Source of the DNA: Alphaproteobacteria bacterium SS10
GTDB lineage: Bacteria > Pseudomonadota > Alphaproteobacteria > TMED2
Direction: 5' to 3'
Length of the DNA: 64,000 bases
Assembly (NCBI GenBank): GCA_019192455.1
Contig: JAHCML010000003.1
Span: 539,294 to 603,293, forward strand
Positions within the stretch are counted from its first letter, which is position 1; each line of letters begins with the position of its first letter. A program made the translations under genes and the position numbers. The notes under the pieces were generated by a model. The model was not told the origin of the DNA. It made no database searches and saw only the letters and a list, made by a program, of their open reading frames with translations. Below, in pieces: positions 27,180-36,217 of this stretch.

Positions 27180-29087
27180 ATGAAGCGTGATCTCTTACGC
27201 GGCACCGCGCTCGCGTCAGCTCTTGTTGTTGGTCTTGGTTTTGGCGCGGCTGCGAAGGCGCAATCGACCACCGTTAATGGCGCCATCGACACGATGGTTT
27301 TCGTCGGCGATAGCTTGAGCGATCCGGGTAATCAGCCCGCGCTTCTCGGTGGTGCAAACCAACCACCATCCCCACCATATTCTGAGAACCGCTTCTCAAA
27401 CGGTGATGTCTTCTCACAAGTTGTCCCTGGCACCTTTGGTGTTGATGACAGTGCGGTTGTGAACACGGCCGTTGGTGGTGCGTTCACGGGCCAGATTGAG
27501 GTCGCCCCCGGCATTACCGCTGGTAACATTGTTGGCGATCCAACCAACCCACTTAGCAGCCGTGACATCCTCGCCCAGGCGCAGGAAGTTGCCGCCAGCG
27601 GTGTGCTGACCCAGGGTAATTCCGTTGCGACCGTTTGGGGTGGTGCCAACAACTACTTCCTCGAGTTGAACTCCCTCGACCCGACCGCTTCTAGCCTCGA
27701 TATCTTTAACTCCTTCTCGGCCAGTGTGAACGAAGCCGTCACCGATATTGCCGAGGCTGCTCAAACCCTCGCTGCTGGTGGTGCTGATACAGTTGTTCTG
27801 TTCAACCTCCCATCCTTCTCTGGCTTGCCACAGTTCACGGCCTTGGGCCCAGAGGTTGCCGCAGCCGCTGGTCAGCTAACGGCTATTCACAACGGTGCAA
27901 TTGCTGGCTTGGCTGCCGATCTTCAGGCCGCTGGCATCAATGCCCAGGTCGTTGATGTTGATGGCCTCTTCACCGAGGTTCAGGCCAACCCAGCCGCCTT
28001 TGGTTTCTCAAACATCACCGATGCCTGCATCAACGATGCGGCTTGCGTGACCGCCTCTGTTGAAGCGCAGAATGAGTTCTTGTTCTTCGACACTGTGCAC
28101 CCAACCAGTTCCGCCCACGGTTTTATCGCCCAGGCATTTGAAGAGACCTTCACTGGTCCTCTCGCTTTGGCTGCGACCGGTGATGCCGGTCAGGCCGCGG
28201 TGCTTGATTACGGTAATGGCCTGCTGTCCCGCTTGGGTCTGCTCGACCTTAACGATGATGAGACCACCGTCTTTGGCGATGTGAACTATCTCGACGTCTC
28301 TTACGATGATGATGGCGGCGTTCTGGGTAGTGACTTTGACCTGGTACGTGCCGATTTCGGTATCGCGTTCGGCGTGACCGACAGCACCTTGATTGGTGTT
28401 GGTATCGCGTATGAGCAGGGCTCAAGCGACATCAACAACAATGCCGGTGATTTCGACTTTGAATCACTGCGCGCCTCGGCCTTTGCTGATTATGACAACG
28501 GCACCTGGGGCATCGGCGCTGTCGCTGCCTTCGGTAGCGATGACTACCAAGACATCAACCGCAACACGGCCGTCACTGGCCTGTCCGCCGGTGCTGATGC
28601 TGATGGTCGCTCGGTCTATGTCGCTGCTGAGGGTCGCTACCACGTCAATGTGGACATGGTCAGCATTACCCCGGCTATTCGCCTCGGCTACGCCAACGCA
28701 ACCGTTGATGAGTATAATGAGAGCGGCGCAACCGGCCTAAACCGGGCGGTTGGCGAACAGGACGTCGATAATTTCTTTGGTGAGATCGGTGCCACCGTCT
28801 CTGCTGATTTTGAAGTTGGCGATGATGGCGGCTTCTTCCGCCCACATCTGTCCCTCTTCCTGCATCAGGACTTTGACGATAGCGAGCGCTCGGTCACCTC
28901 ATCACTGGTCAGTGCACCAGGGGCGATCACCACGACCGACATTGATGGCCGTGACACCACCACCGGCCACATTGCCCTCGGTGTGGATTTCCTAAGTGGT
29001 CCATGGACTGTCGGTATCCTCGGCGATTACCAGACCAGTAACCCAGACGGCTTCGGCATCACTGGTCGGATGACCTACAAGTTCTGA
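27180..29087 (+). CDS. Autotransporter GDSL esterase/lipase
   Basis: A type Va secreted esterase. A strong GGGGAGGAATTC site fixes the start at 27180 (MKRDLLRGTAL), giving 635 residues. A signal peptide ends near AKAQS. The SGNH/GDSL hydrolase follows: the nucleophile Ser45 in FVGDSLSD, block III as GGANNYF, and the catalytic DTVHPT near residue 317. The C-terminal 280 residues form a 12-strand autotransporter barrel ending in the aromatic sequence MTYKF. Relatives such as EstA stay on the cell surface and cut short acyl esters. A strong terminator follows. Confidence 0.92.
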   Translation: MKRDLLRGTALASALVVGLGFGAAAKAQSTTVNGAIDTMVFVGDSLSDPGNQPALLGGANQPPSPPYSENRFSNGDVFSQVVPGTFGVDDSAVVNTAVGGAFTGQIEVAPGITAGNIVGDPTNPLSSRDILAQAQEVAASGVLTQGNSVATVWGGANNYFLELNSLDPTASSLDIFNSFSASVNEAVTDIAEAAQTLAAGGADTVVLFNLPSFSGLPQFTALGPEVAAAAGQLTAIHNGAIAGLAADLQAAGINAQVVDVDGLFTEVQANPAAFGFSNITDACINDAACVTASVEAQNEFLFFDTVHPTSSAHGFIAQAFEETFTGPLALAATGDAGQAAVLDYGNGLLSRLGLLDLNDDETTVFGDVNYLDVSYDDDGGVLGSDFDLVRADFGIAFGVTDSTLIGVGIAYEQGSSDINNNAGDFDFESLRASAFADYDNGTWGIGAVAAFGSDDYQDINRNTAVTGLSAGADADGRSVYVAAEGRYHVNVDMVSITPAIRLGYANATVDEYNESGATGLNRAVGEQDVDNFFGEIGATVSADFEVGDDGGFFRPHLSLFLHQDFDDSERSVTSSLVSAPGAITTTDIDGRDTTTGHIALGVDFLSGPWTVGILGDYQTSNPDGFGITGRMTYKF

Positions 29088-29110
29088 TCCCAATTGGATC
29101 AACAGCAAAA

Positions 29111-29134
29111 AGCCGGGGCAACCCGGCTTTTTTC
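29111..29134 (+). terminator. Intrinsic terminator after the autotransporter gene
   Basis: AGCCGGG (29111-29117) and CCCGGCT (29122-29128) form a seven-base stem with a GCAA tetraloop, preceded by an A-run and followed by TTTTTC. Confidence 0.9.
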
Positions 29135-29167
29135 TTGTCTGGATTTTGCTGCTCCAAGCTTTCTTAA

Positions 29168-29206
29168 ATCACGCCGTTTTTATGGGGCGTGATCAATAAA
29201 TATACT
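29168..29206 (+). promoter_or_regulatory. Candidate promoter and operator of the YHS-protein gene
   Basis: An inverted repeat, ATCACGCC (29168-29175) against GGCGTGAT (29186-29193), stands just before TATACT (29201-29206), a five-of-six match to a -10 box. No good -35 is visible at the right distance, so an activator or alternative sigma factor may be needed. The mRNA would have a leader of about 75 bases. Confidence 0.35.
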
Positions 29207-29289
29207 GTGAGAAGTTGTGAGTAAAAAAGCTCTCCTCACTCTGTCAAAACATCCTTGGGAACCGTTTTGATTAGAGTAAGTGAGGGTTC

Positions 29290-29730
29290 ATGCTCCGACG
29301 TTTATTTATTGCGGCCGCAATGGTTTTTGCCGCCGCCACCATGGCACCAGGTCAAGCCGATGCCAGTAATCAGCTAGCGGTCGCCATCGGTGGTCACGAT
29401 GCGGTTGCCTATTTCGACCGGGGTGAGCCGACCCAAGGTGCGGCCAAGTTCCACCATTTCTGGAATGGTGCTGTCTGGTACTTCGCCTCGGCTGAAAACC
29501 GGGACAAGTTCGCGGCCAACCCAACCGCCTTTGCGCCACAATATGATGGCTACTGCGCATGGGCCGCGTCACAGAACTACAAGCGTCCAGGCGATCCAAA
29601 TGTCTGGCAGATCCGTGACGGTAAGCTCTACCTGATGGTTCATGAGGGTGCCCGCAAGAAATGGCAGGCTGACATCCCAACCCATATCGCCCAGGGCGAT
29701 GACAACTGGGTTCAGATCGCACCGTACTAA
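29290..29730 (+). CDS. YHS domain-containing exported protein
   Basis: A 146-residue protein with a signal peptide ending GQADA-SN and a YHS domain: GHDAVAYFDRGEP, then FHHFWNGAVWYFASAENRDKF and YDGYCAWAASQ. YHS domains are thought to bind metal or accompany copper and haem enzymes; no clear function is known for this stand-alone exported form. Proline is almost always CCA and the gene has its own terminator, which suggests strong expression as a single unit. Confidence 0.88.
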   Translation: MLRRLFIAAAMVFAAATMAPGQADASNQLAVAIGGHDAVAYFDRGEPTQGAAKFHHFWNGAVWYFASAENRDKFAANPTAFAPQYDGYCAWAASQNYKRPGDPNVWQIRDGKLYLMVHEGARKKWQADIPTHIAQGDDNWVQIAPY

Positions 29731-29745
29731 GCGGATTGGTTAAAA

Positions 29746-29780
29746 CAAAAAAAGCCGGGCTCGATTGCCCGGCTTTTTCT
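29746..29780. terminator. Bidirectional terminator between the YHS gene and lysR
   Basis: A ten-base stem (AAAGCCGGGC at 29751-29760 pairing with GCCCGGCTTT at 29767-29776) has a six-base loop. An A-run before and T-run after it allow it to stop transcription from both convergent genes. Confidence 0.88.
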
Positions 29781-29797
29781 TGTTCAATGCTGATCGA

Positions 29798-30694
29798 TCA
29801 GGTGCCGAAGGTGGTGCCCTGCAGCTCTGAGATCAGGAAGTCTCGGAAGACTGAAATGCGCTTAGAGTTCCGAAGCTCTTCCGGATAACAGAAATAAGCC
29901 TGAACCGTTGGGCCGGAGATGTCCGGCAGAACCCGGGCGATATTGTCGTCACCTTCAGCCATATAGTCGGGCAGGGCGGCGATGCCGAGATTGCTGCGCA
30001 CGCCCGTCAGCATGCCGTAGACGCTGTTCACATCGAAGCGGCGGGTGAGTCGGCGCTCCATATCGCCCATCTGCTCATACAGCCAGTTGATGTGCGGAAT
30101 TGGCGCCGGTGCATCGGAGGCAAAGCCAATCATCCGGTGATTGATCAGATCGCCAATATCCTTTGGTACGCCGTTCTCTTTCAGATAGTCGACGCTCGCA
30201 TAGATGTGGAAATCCATGGTGAACAGGTTGCGGGCAATCAGATCGGGTTGCCGTGGTGCGTTCAGACGGATGGCGACATCGGCCTCACGCATACCGAGGT
30301 CTAGTTCCCGGTCCTCAACCACCAGGCTGACCTTAATCTCTGGATACTGCTCCATGAACTTGCCAATGCGTGGCACCAGCCAGGTACAGCCAAACGCGAC
30401 CGTGGTCGTAACGGTCAGCGGGCCTTGCGGCGTATCCTTGGTCTCGGAGAGGCGGCTCTCAGCGAGTGAAAGCTTGTGGAATACATCACGCGCGGTCTCA
30501 AGCAGCAGCTCACCCTGTTCAGTCAGGATGAGGCCACGAGCGTGACGGTGAAACAGGGTGACGTTGAGGCTTTCCTCAAGCGCACTAATTTGTCGGCTTA
30601 CGGCCGACTGGCTCAGCTTCAGCCGGTCGCCGGCATGGGTAAAACTCCCGGCATCGGCTACCGCGTGAAAGATCCGCAGCTTATCCCAATCCAC
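29798..30694 (-). CDS. LysR family transcriptional regulator
   Basis: A 298-residue regulator. The N-terminal winged helix-turn-helix is clear (LRIFHAVADAGSFTHAG, then LSQSAVSRQISALEESL), followed by the two-lobed effector domain. No target is evident: the gene is convergent with the YHS-protein gene and lies 145 bases downstream of trxB on the same strand. The last residues (LQGTTFGT) end close to the shared terminator. Confidence 0.9.
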   Translation of the reverse strand: MDWDKLRIFHAVADAGSFTHAGDRLKLSQSAVSRQISALEESLNVTLFHRHARGLILTEQGELLLETARDVFHKLSLAESRLSETKDTPQGPLTVTTTVAFGCTWLVPRIGKFMEQYPEIKVSLVVEDRELDLGMREADVAIRLNAPRQPDLIARNLFTMDFHIYASVDYLKENGVPKDIGDLINHRMIGFASDAPAPIPHINWLYEQMGDMERRLTRRFDVNSVYGMLTGVRSNLGIAALPDYMAEGDDNIARVLPDISGPTVQAYFCYPEELRNSKRISVFRDFLISELQGTTFGT

Positions 30695-30839
30695 TTGATT
30701 CAGCCGATGCTTAACGCCTCATCAGCGCTGATCGGTCCCAGGCAGAACACTTGTTAGCCAAGCATTGCTGTCATGCGCGCGTATCGGATGTCAACAAACT
30801 GTCGACTCGAAACGGGATTCGATGTGGTTGGAGTGCCGT

Positions 30840-31817
30840 TTACGCCGCTTCGGTTGCGGCGGCCTCATCCTCACGCTCGGCGAGGAAACGCTCAGCTTCC
30901 AGGGCGGCCATGCAGCCCATGCCAGCCGCCGTGACAGCCTGGCGATAAACCTTATCCCGCACATCACCAGCGGCGTAGACACCGGGCACGCTGGTCAGGG
31001 TGCTGTCAGCATCGGTGATGATATAGCCCTCATCATCCATCTTCAGCTTACCCTTAAACAGCTTGGTCGCTGGGTCATGACCGATGGCGACGAACATGCC
31101 GTCGGTCTCAATCTCCTGGGTCGTGCCGTCCTTAGTGCTCTTGAGGCGGAGGCCGGTCACACTCTTCGCACCGGTCTCGGTATTCTCATCGCCCAGAACC
31201 TCATCAACCACGTGATCCCAGATCACATTGACCTTCGGGTTCTTGAACAGACGGTCCTGCATGATCTTCTCGGCGCGCAGCTCATCGCGGCGGTGGATCA
31301 GGGTCACGCTCTCGGCGAAGTTGGTTAGGAACAGTGCTTCCTCAACCGCGGTGTTACCGCCCCCAACAACAGAGACCTTCTTGCCCCGATAGAAGAAACC
31401 ATCGCAGGTGGCACAGGCTGAGACGCCAAAGCTCTGGAACTTCTTCTCAGATGGGAGGCCGAGCCAGCGGGCGGAGGCACCAGTGCAGATAACCACAGTG
31501 TCGGCGGTGACGGTCTTGCCCTGGTCAGTTTTGGCGGTGAAGGGCCGTTGCTCAAGATCGATATCGATGACGATATCATTCACAATCTCAGTTCCGACAT
31601 GGGCCGCTTGCGCCTGCATCTGCTCCATCAGCCAAGGGCCCTGAACCACATCGGCGAAACCTGGGTAGTTCTCAACATCCGTGGTGATGGTCAGCTGTCC
31701 ACCGGGCTGCAGGCCAGCAATCAGCATCGGTTCAAGATTGGCACGGGCAGCGTAGATTGCGGCGGTGTAGCCGGCCGGGCCGGAACCGATGATCAGAACT
31801 TTGGTGTGTTCGCGCAT
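30840..31817 (-). CDS. trxB: Thioredoxin-disulfide reductase
   Basis: Reduces thioredoxin with NADPH through FAD. The frame reaches back to 31886, but the ATG at 31817 (MREHTKVLIIGSG) has AGAGG before it and gives 325 residues, close to the family norm. Visible sites are GSGPAGYTAA for FAD, the redox pair CATC in ACATCDGFFY, GGGNTAVEEALFL for NADPH and AAGDVRDKVYRQ near the C-terminus. The final 15 residues are Glu/Ala-rich. Confidence 0.95.
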   Translation of the reverse strand: MREHTKVLIIGSGPAGYTAAIYAARANLEPMLIAGLQPGGQLTITTDVENYPGFADVVQGPWLMEQMQAQAAHVGTEIVNDIVIDIDLEQRPFTAKTDQGKTVTADTVVICTGASARWLGLPSEKKFQSFGVSACATCDGFFYRGKKVSVVGGGNTAVEEALFLTNFAESVTLIHRRDELRAEKIMQDRLFKNPKVNVIWDHVVDEVLGDENTETGAKSVTGLRLKSTKDGTTQEIETDGMFVAIGHDPATKLFKGKLKMDDEGYIITDADSTLTSVPGVYAAGDVRDKVYRQAVTAAGMGCMAALEAERFLAEREDEAAATEAA

Positions 31818-31953
31818 GTCATGCCTCTTACAGGTCGCCAAGCTGGCGGTTGTGGTCGGATCGAACGTGTTTGTTCGCTTACCCATTTAGATAGGGAAAT
31901 CGAACGGCGAGCGCCAGCATGCCTGACCTGCATCTGGACAGTTCATCCAGAAA

Positions 31954-32979
31954 CTATCCCCAGTTAAACCGTTTCATCACCAGGTCGGCCAATCGGTCTG
32001 CCTCAAGGAGTGGTGAATAGCTGCTGGCTTCGAGCGATCCGGTGAAAGTTTGGGGCAGTTGGTGGCTCGCGCCATAGGCCGAAAGGCTATCGTGGAACCG
32101 CTTAAACTTCTGCGAATCACCAGGCAGGTTGTAGAGGAAGAGCGGTTTGCCGGTTGCCGCCGCCTCAGATGCCATCGAAACGCTGTCATTGGTTAGGATG
32201 ACCGCATCAGCGGCGCCTAAAAACGCAAAGTATGGGTTGTCACCCTGGCCATCCCAGAACCAATGCGGTGACTGATCCAAACCCGCTCGTAAGATACCTT
32301 CAGCCTCCGCACCCGTCCGGCGGGAGGTGGTGATCATGAAGCTGCAGTCACTTGCCGATGCCAGCGCGGTGAGGCGGTTGCATAGGTCGCTTGCGGCAGC
32401 CGTTGTCATCTGGTGGGTCTTGCTGGTTCCGCCAATCAATACGGCGTAGCGGGGCGTGGTAAGCGGCTTGAGCTGCTTACCGAACTGGTCAACGGCTGCT
32501 CTCAGGGTTTCCGGTGTAATTCGATTGAGGGCGCCAAGGCTTTCGACAACCTTGGGGCCAGGGGCCACCTGGTCATGGTTGGGCGGGATTACTAGGTCGT
32601 AATCGCTTTGCCCCAATCCAAATGGCATGGCCCAGCCGGTGGGGCGTTGTAGCTGGATGAGGGTAGTTGCGGGGTTTGCCCGCTTGATGGCCTGGGCTGG
32701 TACAATGCTTTGCCGACCGATCCCAATGACCAGATCGGACCAGGGCGCCTCTAGCGCATCAGTACCGCCTGCAAGGACGGACAGGCTGCGCGGTGATAGC
32801 CAGGGGGCCAATGTCCGCCAGGGCTGCTTTAAACCGACGCTCTTAGCCTCTACCGCGAAACCCGGTAGTCGGCGCCCTAAGGCTTCTGCCAGGCCAAGGC
32901 CCTGATTGCGCATTCCAGCGGCATCAGCGCTAAGCACCCAGCAGGTTTTTGGCGTGGATTTGGCGGCGGAGGCGATCAT
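31954..32979 (-). CDS. ELM1 family protein (mitochondrial-fission ELM1-like)
   Basis: A 341-residue protein of the ELM1 family, named after a plant mitochondrial fission factor but widespread in Alphaproteobacteria. The fold resembles GT-B glycosyltransferases: WVLSADAAGMRNQGLGLAEAL at the N-terminus, IGIGRQSI, VLIGGTSKTH opening the second half, and the DSVSMASEAAATGKPLFLY motif where a nucleotide sugar would sit. The bacterial role is unknown; a link to cell-envelope sugars is inference. The gene stands alone between trxB and lrp. Confidence 0.8.
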   Translation of the reverse strand: MIASAAKSTPKTCWVLSADAAGMRNQGLGLAEALGRRLPGFAVEAKSVGLKQPWRTLAPWLSPRSLSVLAGGTDALEAPWSDLVIGIGRQSIVPAQAIKRANPATTLIQLQRPTGWAMPFGLGQSDYDLVIPPNHDQVAPGPKVVESLGALNRITPETLRAAVDQFGKQLKPLTTPRYAVLIGGTSKTHQMTTAAASDLCNRLTALASASDCSFMITTSRRTGAEAEGILRAGLDQSPHWFWDGQGDNPYFAFLGAADAVILTNDSVSMASEAAATGKPLFLYNLPGDSQKFKRFHDSLSAYGASHQLPQTFTGSLEASSYSPLLEADRLADLVMKRFNWG

Positions 32980-33129
32980 GGGTTTCGGCTAGGTGATTGG
33001 GGCCATGGCTGGCAAGGAAATTTTATTTCTCTGAAACAAAAAGATCGGTAGCGCCGTCGGAATAAGCTCGTTATATCCTTATCGCGCAATAAAGCTCCAA
33101 TCCTCCCCGAAAAAGAGAGCGAAAGTTAC

Positions 33130-33618
33130 ATGAAACAGGTCAAGTTGGATCGCATAGACCGGCATATTCTGAACGATCTCCAAACCGATGGCCGGATGAC
33201 CAATGTGGATCTGGCCAAACGGGCTGGCATCTCTGCGCCGCCCTGTCTTCGCCGTGTGCGGGCCTTGGAAGATAATGGCTTTATCAGCGGTTACCACGCC
33301 CATGTGAATGGTAAGGCGCTTGGCTATGACCTCACCATCTTTGCCCAGGTTGGCCTAACCAGCCAGGCAGAGGCGGATTTGAGCCGGTTTGAAGAGCAGG
33401 TGCGCGATTGGCCAATGGTTCGCGAGTGCTACATGCTGGCCGGTGAAACCGACTTCCTACTGAAGATTGTCGCCAAGGATTGGGATGACTATCAGCGGTT
33501 CCTGACCACCGAGCTGACAGCTGCTGAAAACGTCAGCCATGTGAAGTCAGCCATGGCCATTCGGGCCACCAAGAACGAGCCTGGCGTGCCAATCGCTGAT
33601 GAGGATGATGACGACTAA
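33130..33618 (+). CDS. Lrp/AsnC family transcriptional regulator
   Basis: A 162-residue amino-acid-responsive regulator. The DNA-binding part is DRHILNDLQTDGRMTNVDLAKRAGISAPPCLRRVRALE (about residues 9-47), followed by the RAM ligand domain (VRECYMLAGETDFLLKIVAKD). An acidic tail ends DEDDDD. The effector and targets are not evident. It is divergent from the ELM1 gene and ends at a strong terminator. Confidence 0.93.
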   Translation: MKQVKLDRIDRHILNDLQTDGRMTNVDLAKRAGISAPPCLRRVRALEDNGFISGYHAHVNGKALGYDLTIFAQVGLTSQAEADLSRFEEQVRDWPMVRECYMLAGETDFLLKIVAKDWDDYQRFLTTELTAAENVSHVKSAMAIRATKNEPGVPIADEDDDD

Positions 33619-33648
33619 GCGCGTCAGCGGATTTAGATAAGTTTTGGG

Positions 33649-33679
33649 AAGGCGGCGATCAGCCGCCTTTCGCTTTTTC
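33649..33679 (+). terminator. Intrinsic terminator after lrp
   Basis: AAGGCGGC (33649-33656) and GCCGCCTT (33662-33669) form an eight-base stem with a GATCA loop, followed by TCGCTTTTTC. The stop codon of the convergent DUF2889 gene lies in the loop, so the hairpin overlaps that gene's end. Confidence 0.82.
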
Positions 33680-34249
33680 AGGCGGCCGCTCTTTGTAGAA
33701 ATCAGGCCAGCGTTTCTGAACGATGGGGCTGTGGGCTGCAAAAGCATGGCAGGTGTTGAGCAGCGGCGGCGGTTTTGCCGGGTCGCTGACCTCCCCCTCA
33801 ACGGGCTTCTTATTTTTCCGCGCTAGGTAGGGATAGACCGTTTGGAACGCCGTGGTGGCCACGGGGCCCAGCAATTCAGTGATGTGGGTACAGCCCTGAA
33901 TGCCGCCAAAGCGGGATTTGGTCTGTTTGGTCCAGCCGGGACCAATGCGCAGGCCGATCAGCTCTTTATAGACCGGTGTGATGTTGCCGCAGATGCCAAA
34001 CGGGCTGCCATCGGTGGAGGCCTCAGCATCGACCACGGTCAGGCCATCATCTACGGTAATGCGCAGCCACATATCGTGGATGGGATCACCAGGGGTGATG
34101 TCGCCCCGCTCATGATTGTGGAAGGCATAGGCTTTGGTATCGCGCAGATGCCCCTCAATATCCCAGAGACCATCTTCGCGCAGATAACCACGGCAGTGGA
34201 TTTCCCGATGATGGATTGGCTCACGTTTAACCGTCGGCGTTAAAGGCAC
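33659..34249 (-). CDS. DUF2889 domain-containing protein
   Basis: A 196-residue soluble protein of an uncharacterised proteobacterial family. Family landmarks are HHREIHCRGYLREDGLWDIEGHL, the HDMWLRITVDD strand, GPGWTKQ and RFGGIQGCTHITELL. No catalytic residue set is recognised. The last residues form a Lys/Pro-rich tail. It lies between lrp (convergent) and accA, 29 bases downstream of accA on the same strand, so co-transcription with accA is likely. Confidence 0.85.
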   Translation of the reverse strand: MPLTPTVKREPIHHREIHCRGYLREDGLWDIEGHLRDTKAYAFHNHERGDITPGDPIHDMWLRITVDDGLTVVDAEASTDGSPFGICGNITPVYKELIGLRIGPGWTKQTKSRFGGIQGCTHITELLGPVATTAFQTVYPYLARKNKKPVEGEVSDPAKPPPLLNTCHAFAAHSPIVQKRWPDFYKERPPEKAKGG

Positions 34250-34278
34250 GGCGTTATGCTCCCATCAATCGGTTGCGC

Positions 34279-35235
34279 TTAAGAGCTGAGGTGATGTCCC
34301 ATCTCTAAGAAGCGCTCACGGCGGCGCAGCTTGATCGCCTCGCCATCCATATCGTCAAACTGGCCGAGCACTTCGGTAATTTGATTGCCGACGCGCTTAA
34401 TCATGGTGTCACGGGCACGGTGGGCACCGCCCAGTGGCTCCTCAATGATCCGGTCGATGACGTTTAGCTGCAGCAGATCCTGCGCGGTCAGGCGCAGGGC
34501 GGCGGCGGCATCGCCAGCGGCGGTTGCGCTGCGCCACAGGATCGACGCGCAACCCTCCGGTGAGATCACCGAGTAGATTGAGTGTTCGAGCATCATGACG
34601 CTGTCGCCGGTCGCGATTGCAATCGCACCACCGGAACCACCCTCACCAATCACGACGGAGATGATCGGCACGCGGATGTCCAAGCAAACATCGATAGAAG
34701 AGGCAATCGCCTCAGCCTGGCCGCGTTCCTCAGCCTCAATGCCGGGATAAGCACCCGCCGTATCAACAAAGGTGATGACGGGCAGTTGGAAACGGTCAGC
34801 GAGGCGCATCAGGCGCTGGGCCTTCCGATAGCCCTCAGGCTTCGGCATACCGAAATTATGCTTCACCCGGCTTTCAGTGTCTGAGCCCTTCTCCTGACCA
34901 ATCACCACGCAGCTTTGGCCTTGGAAACGGGCGAGGCCGCCAATGATTGCCTGATCCTCGGCAAATAGGCGGTCACCGGCCAGCTCAGTGAACTCGGTGA
35001 AGAGCTCATCCAGATAGTCTTTGAAGTGGGGCCGGGTGGGGTGGCGTGCGACCTGAACCTTCTGTGCTGGTGTCAGCTTAGTATAGGTCTGGCGCAGCAT
35101 GCGCTCGATCTTGCCTTGAAGACGCTCAATCTCCTCATCGATATCGAAGCCTTCTTCCTCGGTACCGATCGAGCGGAGCTCGACAATCTTGCTTTCCAAT
35201 TCGGCGATTGGTTTTTCGAAATCCAGATAGCTCAT
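34279..35235 (-). CDS. accA: Acetyl-CoA carboxylase carboxyltransferase subunit alpha
   Basis: One half of the carboxyltransferase that moves CO2 from biotin to acetyl-CoA, starting fatty-acid synthesis. The 318 residues begin [17 protein letters not shown] as usual. The crotonase-type core shows [35 protein letters not shown], the glycine-rich [15 protein letters not shown] and [15 protein letters not shown]. The AccD partner is not in the window. The accA, xerD, aroK and aroB neighbourhood is typical of Alphaproteobacteria. Confidence 0.97.
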   Translation of the reverse strand: MSYLDFEKPIAELESKIVELRSIGTEEEGFDIDEEIERLQGKIERMLRQTYTKLTPAQKVQVARHPTRPHFKDYLDELFTEFTELAGDRLFAEDQAIIGGLARFQGQSCVVIGQEKGSDTESRVKHNFGMPKPEGYRKAQRLMRLADRFQLPVITFVDTAGAYPGIEAEERGQAEAIASSIDVCLDIRVPIISVVIGEGGSGGAIAIATGDSVMMLEHSIYSVISPEGCASILWRSATAAGDAAAALRLTAQDLLQLNVIDRIIEEPLGGAHRARDTMIKRVGNQITEVLGQFDDMDGEAIKLRRRERFLEMGHHLSS

Positions 35236-35340
35236 AGCGCAATGCGTGGTTGAACGAATGGGCCGGGTTACACCCGGGCTGGGCGCGCATCATAGGAATT
35301 TACGCCAGCGTGAAAAGCCGAAAACGTCGATCCGGTGAAG

Positions 35341-36207
35341 CTACTTGGCTGACTTGCCCAGGCTGGGGGCGCTGCCAAGGGTATTGGATAGGGGGGCGAG
35401 GGGCCCTTCAAGCGGCGCTTCCAGCTCATTGGCAAGCTCCTTTACCGCCGCAATTCGCTTGTCGATTGAGGGGTGGGTGCGCAGCATCTCAAAGTCATTT
35501 AGCAGCCCGCCACCGGCCTCAATATTGGCTGCATCGAGGGTTTCAAACAGATCGACGGCACCATTTGCATGCCCATACTCGCGTACCAGGGCGCGGAGGG
35601 CATCGGCATCGGCTTGGCGCTCTGCCTCTCGGCTAAAACCGAGCCGTAGCAAGCCACCAGCGCCCTGGAAGATGTCTGTGCTGACACCCTCGCCACCGAA
35701 AAAGGCGGTGTAGAACAGGGCCATAATTGCAGCGCCAAAGAGATTGGCCGCCACATCTCGGTTTTTGATGTGGGCAATCTCATGGGCCATCACCATGGCC
35801 AGTTCGTTCTCGCTCTTTACGTTTGAGAGCAGGCCACCAAGGATGATTACCTGGCCACCAACGGTGGCAAAGGCGTTCACCTGCGGGTCATTATCGTAAT
35901 GAACGGTGATCCGCATATCCTCGGGCAGGCGCATATGTCGGGCTAACCGATCTGCTAATTCCTGGAGCTCTAATGCTCTGCCCGAGTCTGGCCGGGTGAC
36001 GGCCTGGGGTGCAAAATGCTCAACCACCGCGAGCTCATAGGAGAATGGGATCATCCGACCAACGGCGCCACCCAGCAGCATCAGGCCGAACATCACAGCG
36101 ACAAGCAGGCCAAGGCCACCAATGCCCAAAAGCATAAGGTCGCGAAGCCCGCTATCCTTACCTCGGTTCATATGGTCCGGGGGAATGGGGTTGCTGTACT
36201 CGACCAT
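35341..36207 (-). CDS. M48 family membrane metallopeptidase
   Basis: A zinc protease anchored by one strong membrane helix (LMLLGIGGLGLLVAVMFGLMLLGG) near the N-terminus. Motifs are HEIAH for zinc, with AERQADADAL supplying the third ligand, and THPSIDKRI near the end. The ATG at 36207 (MVEYSNPIPPD) is chosen because it follows the stop of the upstream gene by ten bases; the earlier candidate at 36294 would overlap that gene. It is the last gene of an apparent three-gene operon with two YbjQ-family proteins. Substrates are unknown. Confidence 0.88.
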   Translation of the reverse strand: MVEYSNPIPPDHMNRGKDSGLRDLMLLGIGGLGLLVAVMFGLMLLGGAVGRMIPFSYELAVVEHFAPQAVTRPDSGRALELQELADRLARHMRLPEDMRITVHYDNDPQVNAFATVGGQVIILGGLLSNVKSENELAMVMAHEIAHIKNRDVAANLFGAAIMALFYTAFFGGEGVSTDIFQGAGGLLRLGFSREAERQADADALRALVREYGHANGAVDLFETLDAANIEAGGGLLNDFEMLRTHPSIDKRIAAVKELANELEAPLEGPLAPLSNTLGSAPSLGKSAK

Positions 36208-36217
36208 AACGCTGGGT

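Noticed and set aside
29306-29722. A 138-codon minus-strand frame opposite the YHS-protein gene
   Set aside because: It is fully covered by a well-supported gene; the reverse translation is His/Arg/Pro-rich, as expected for a shadow frame.
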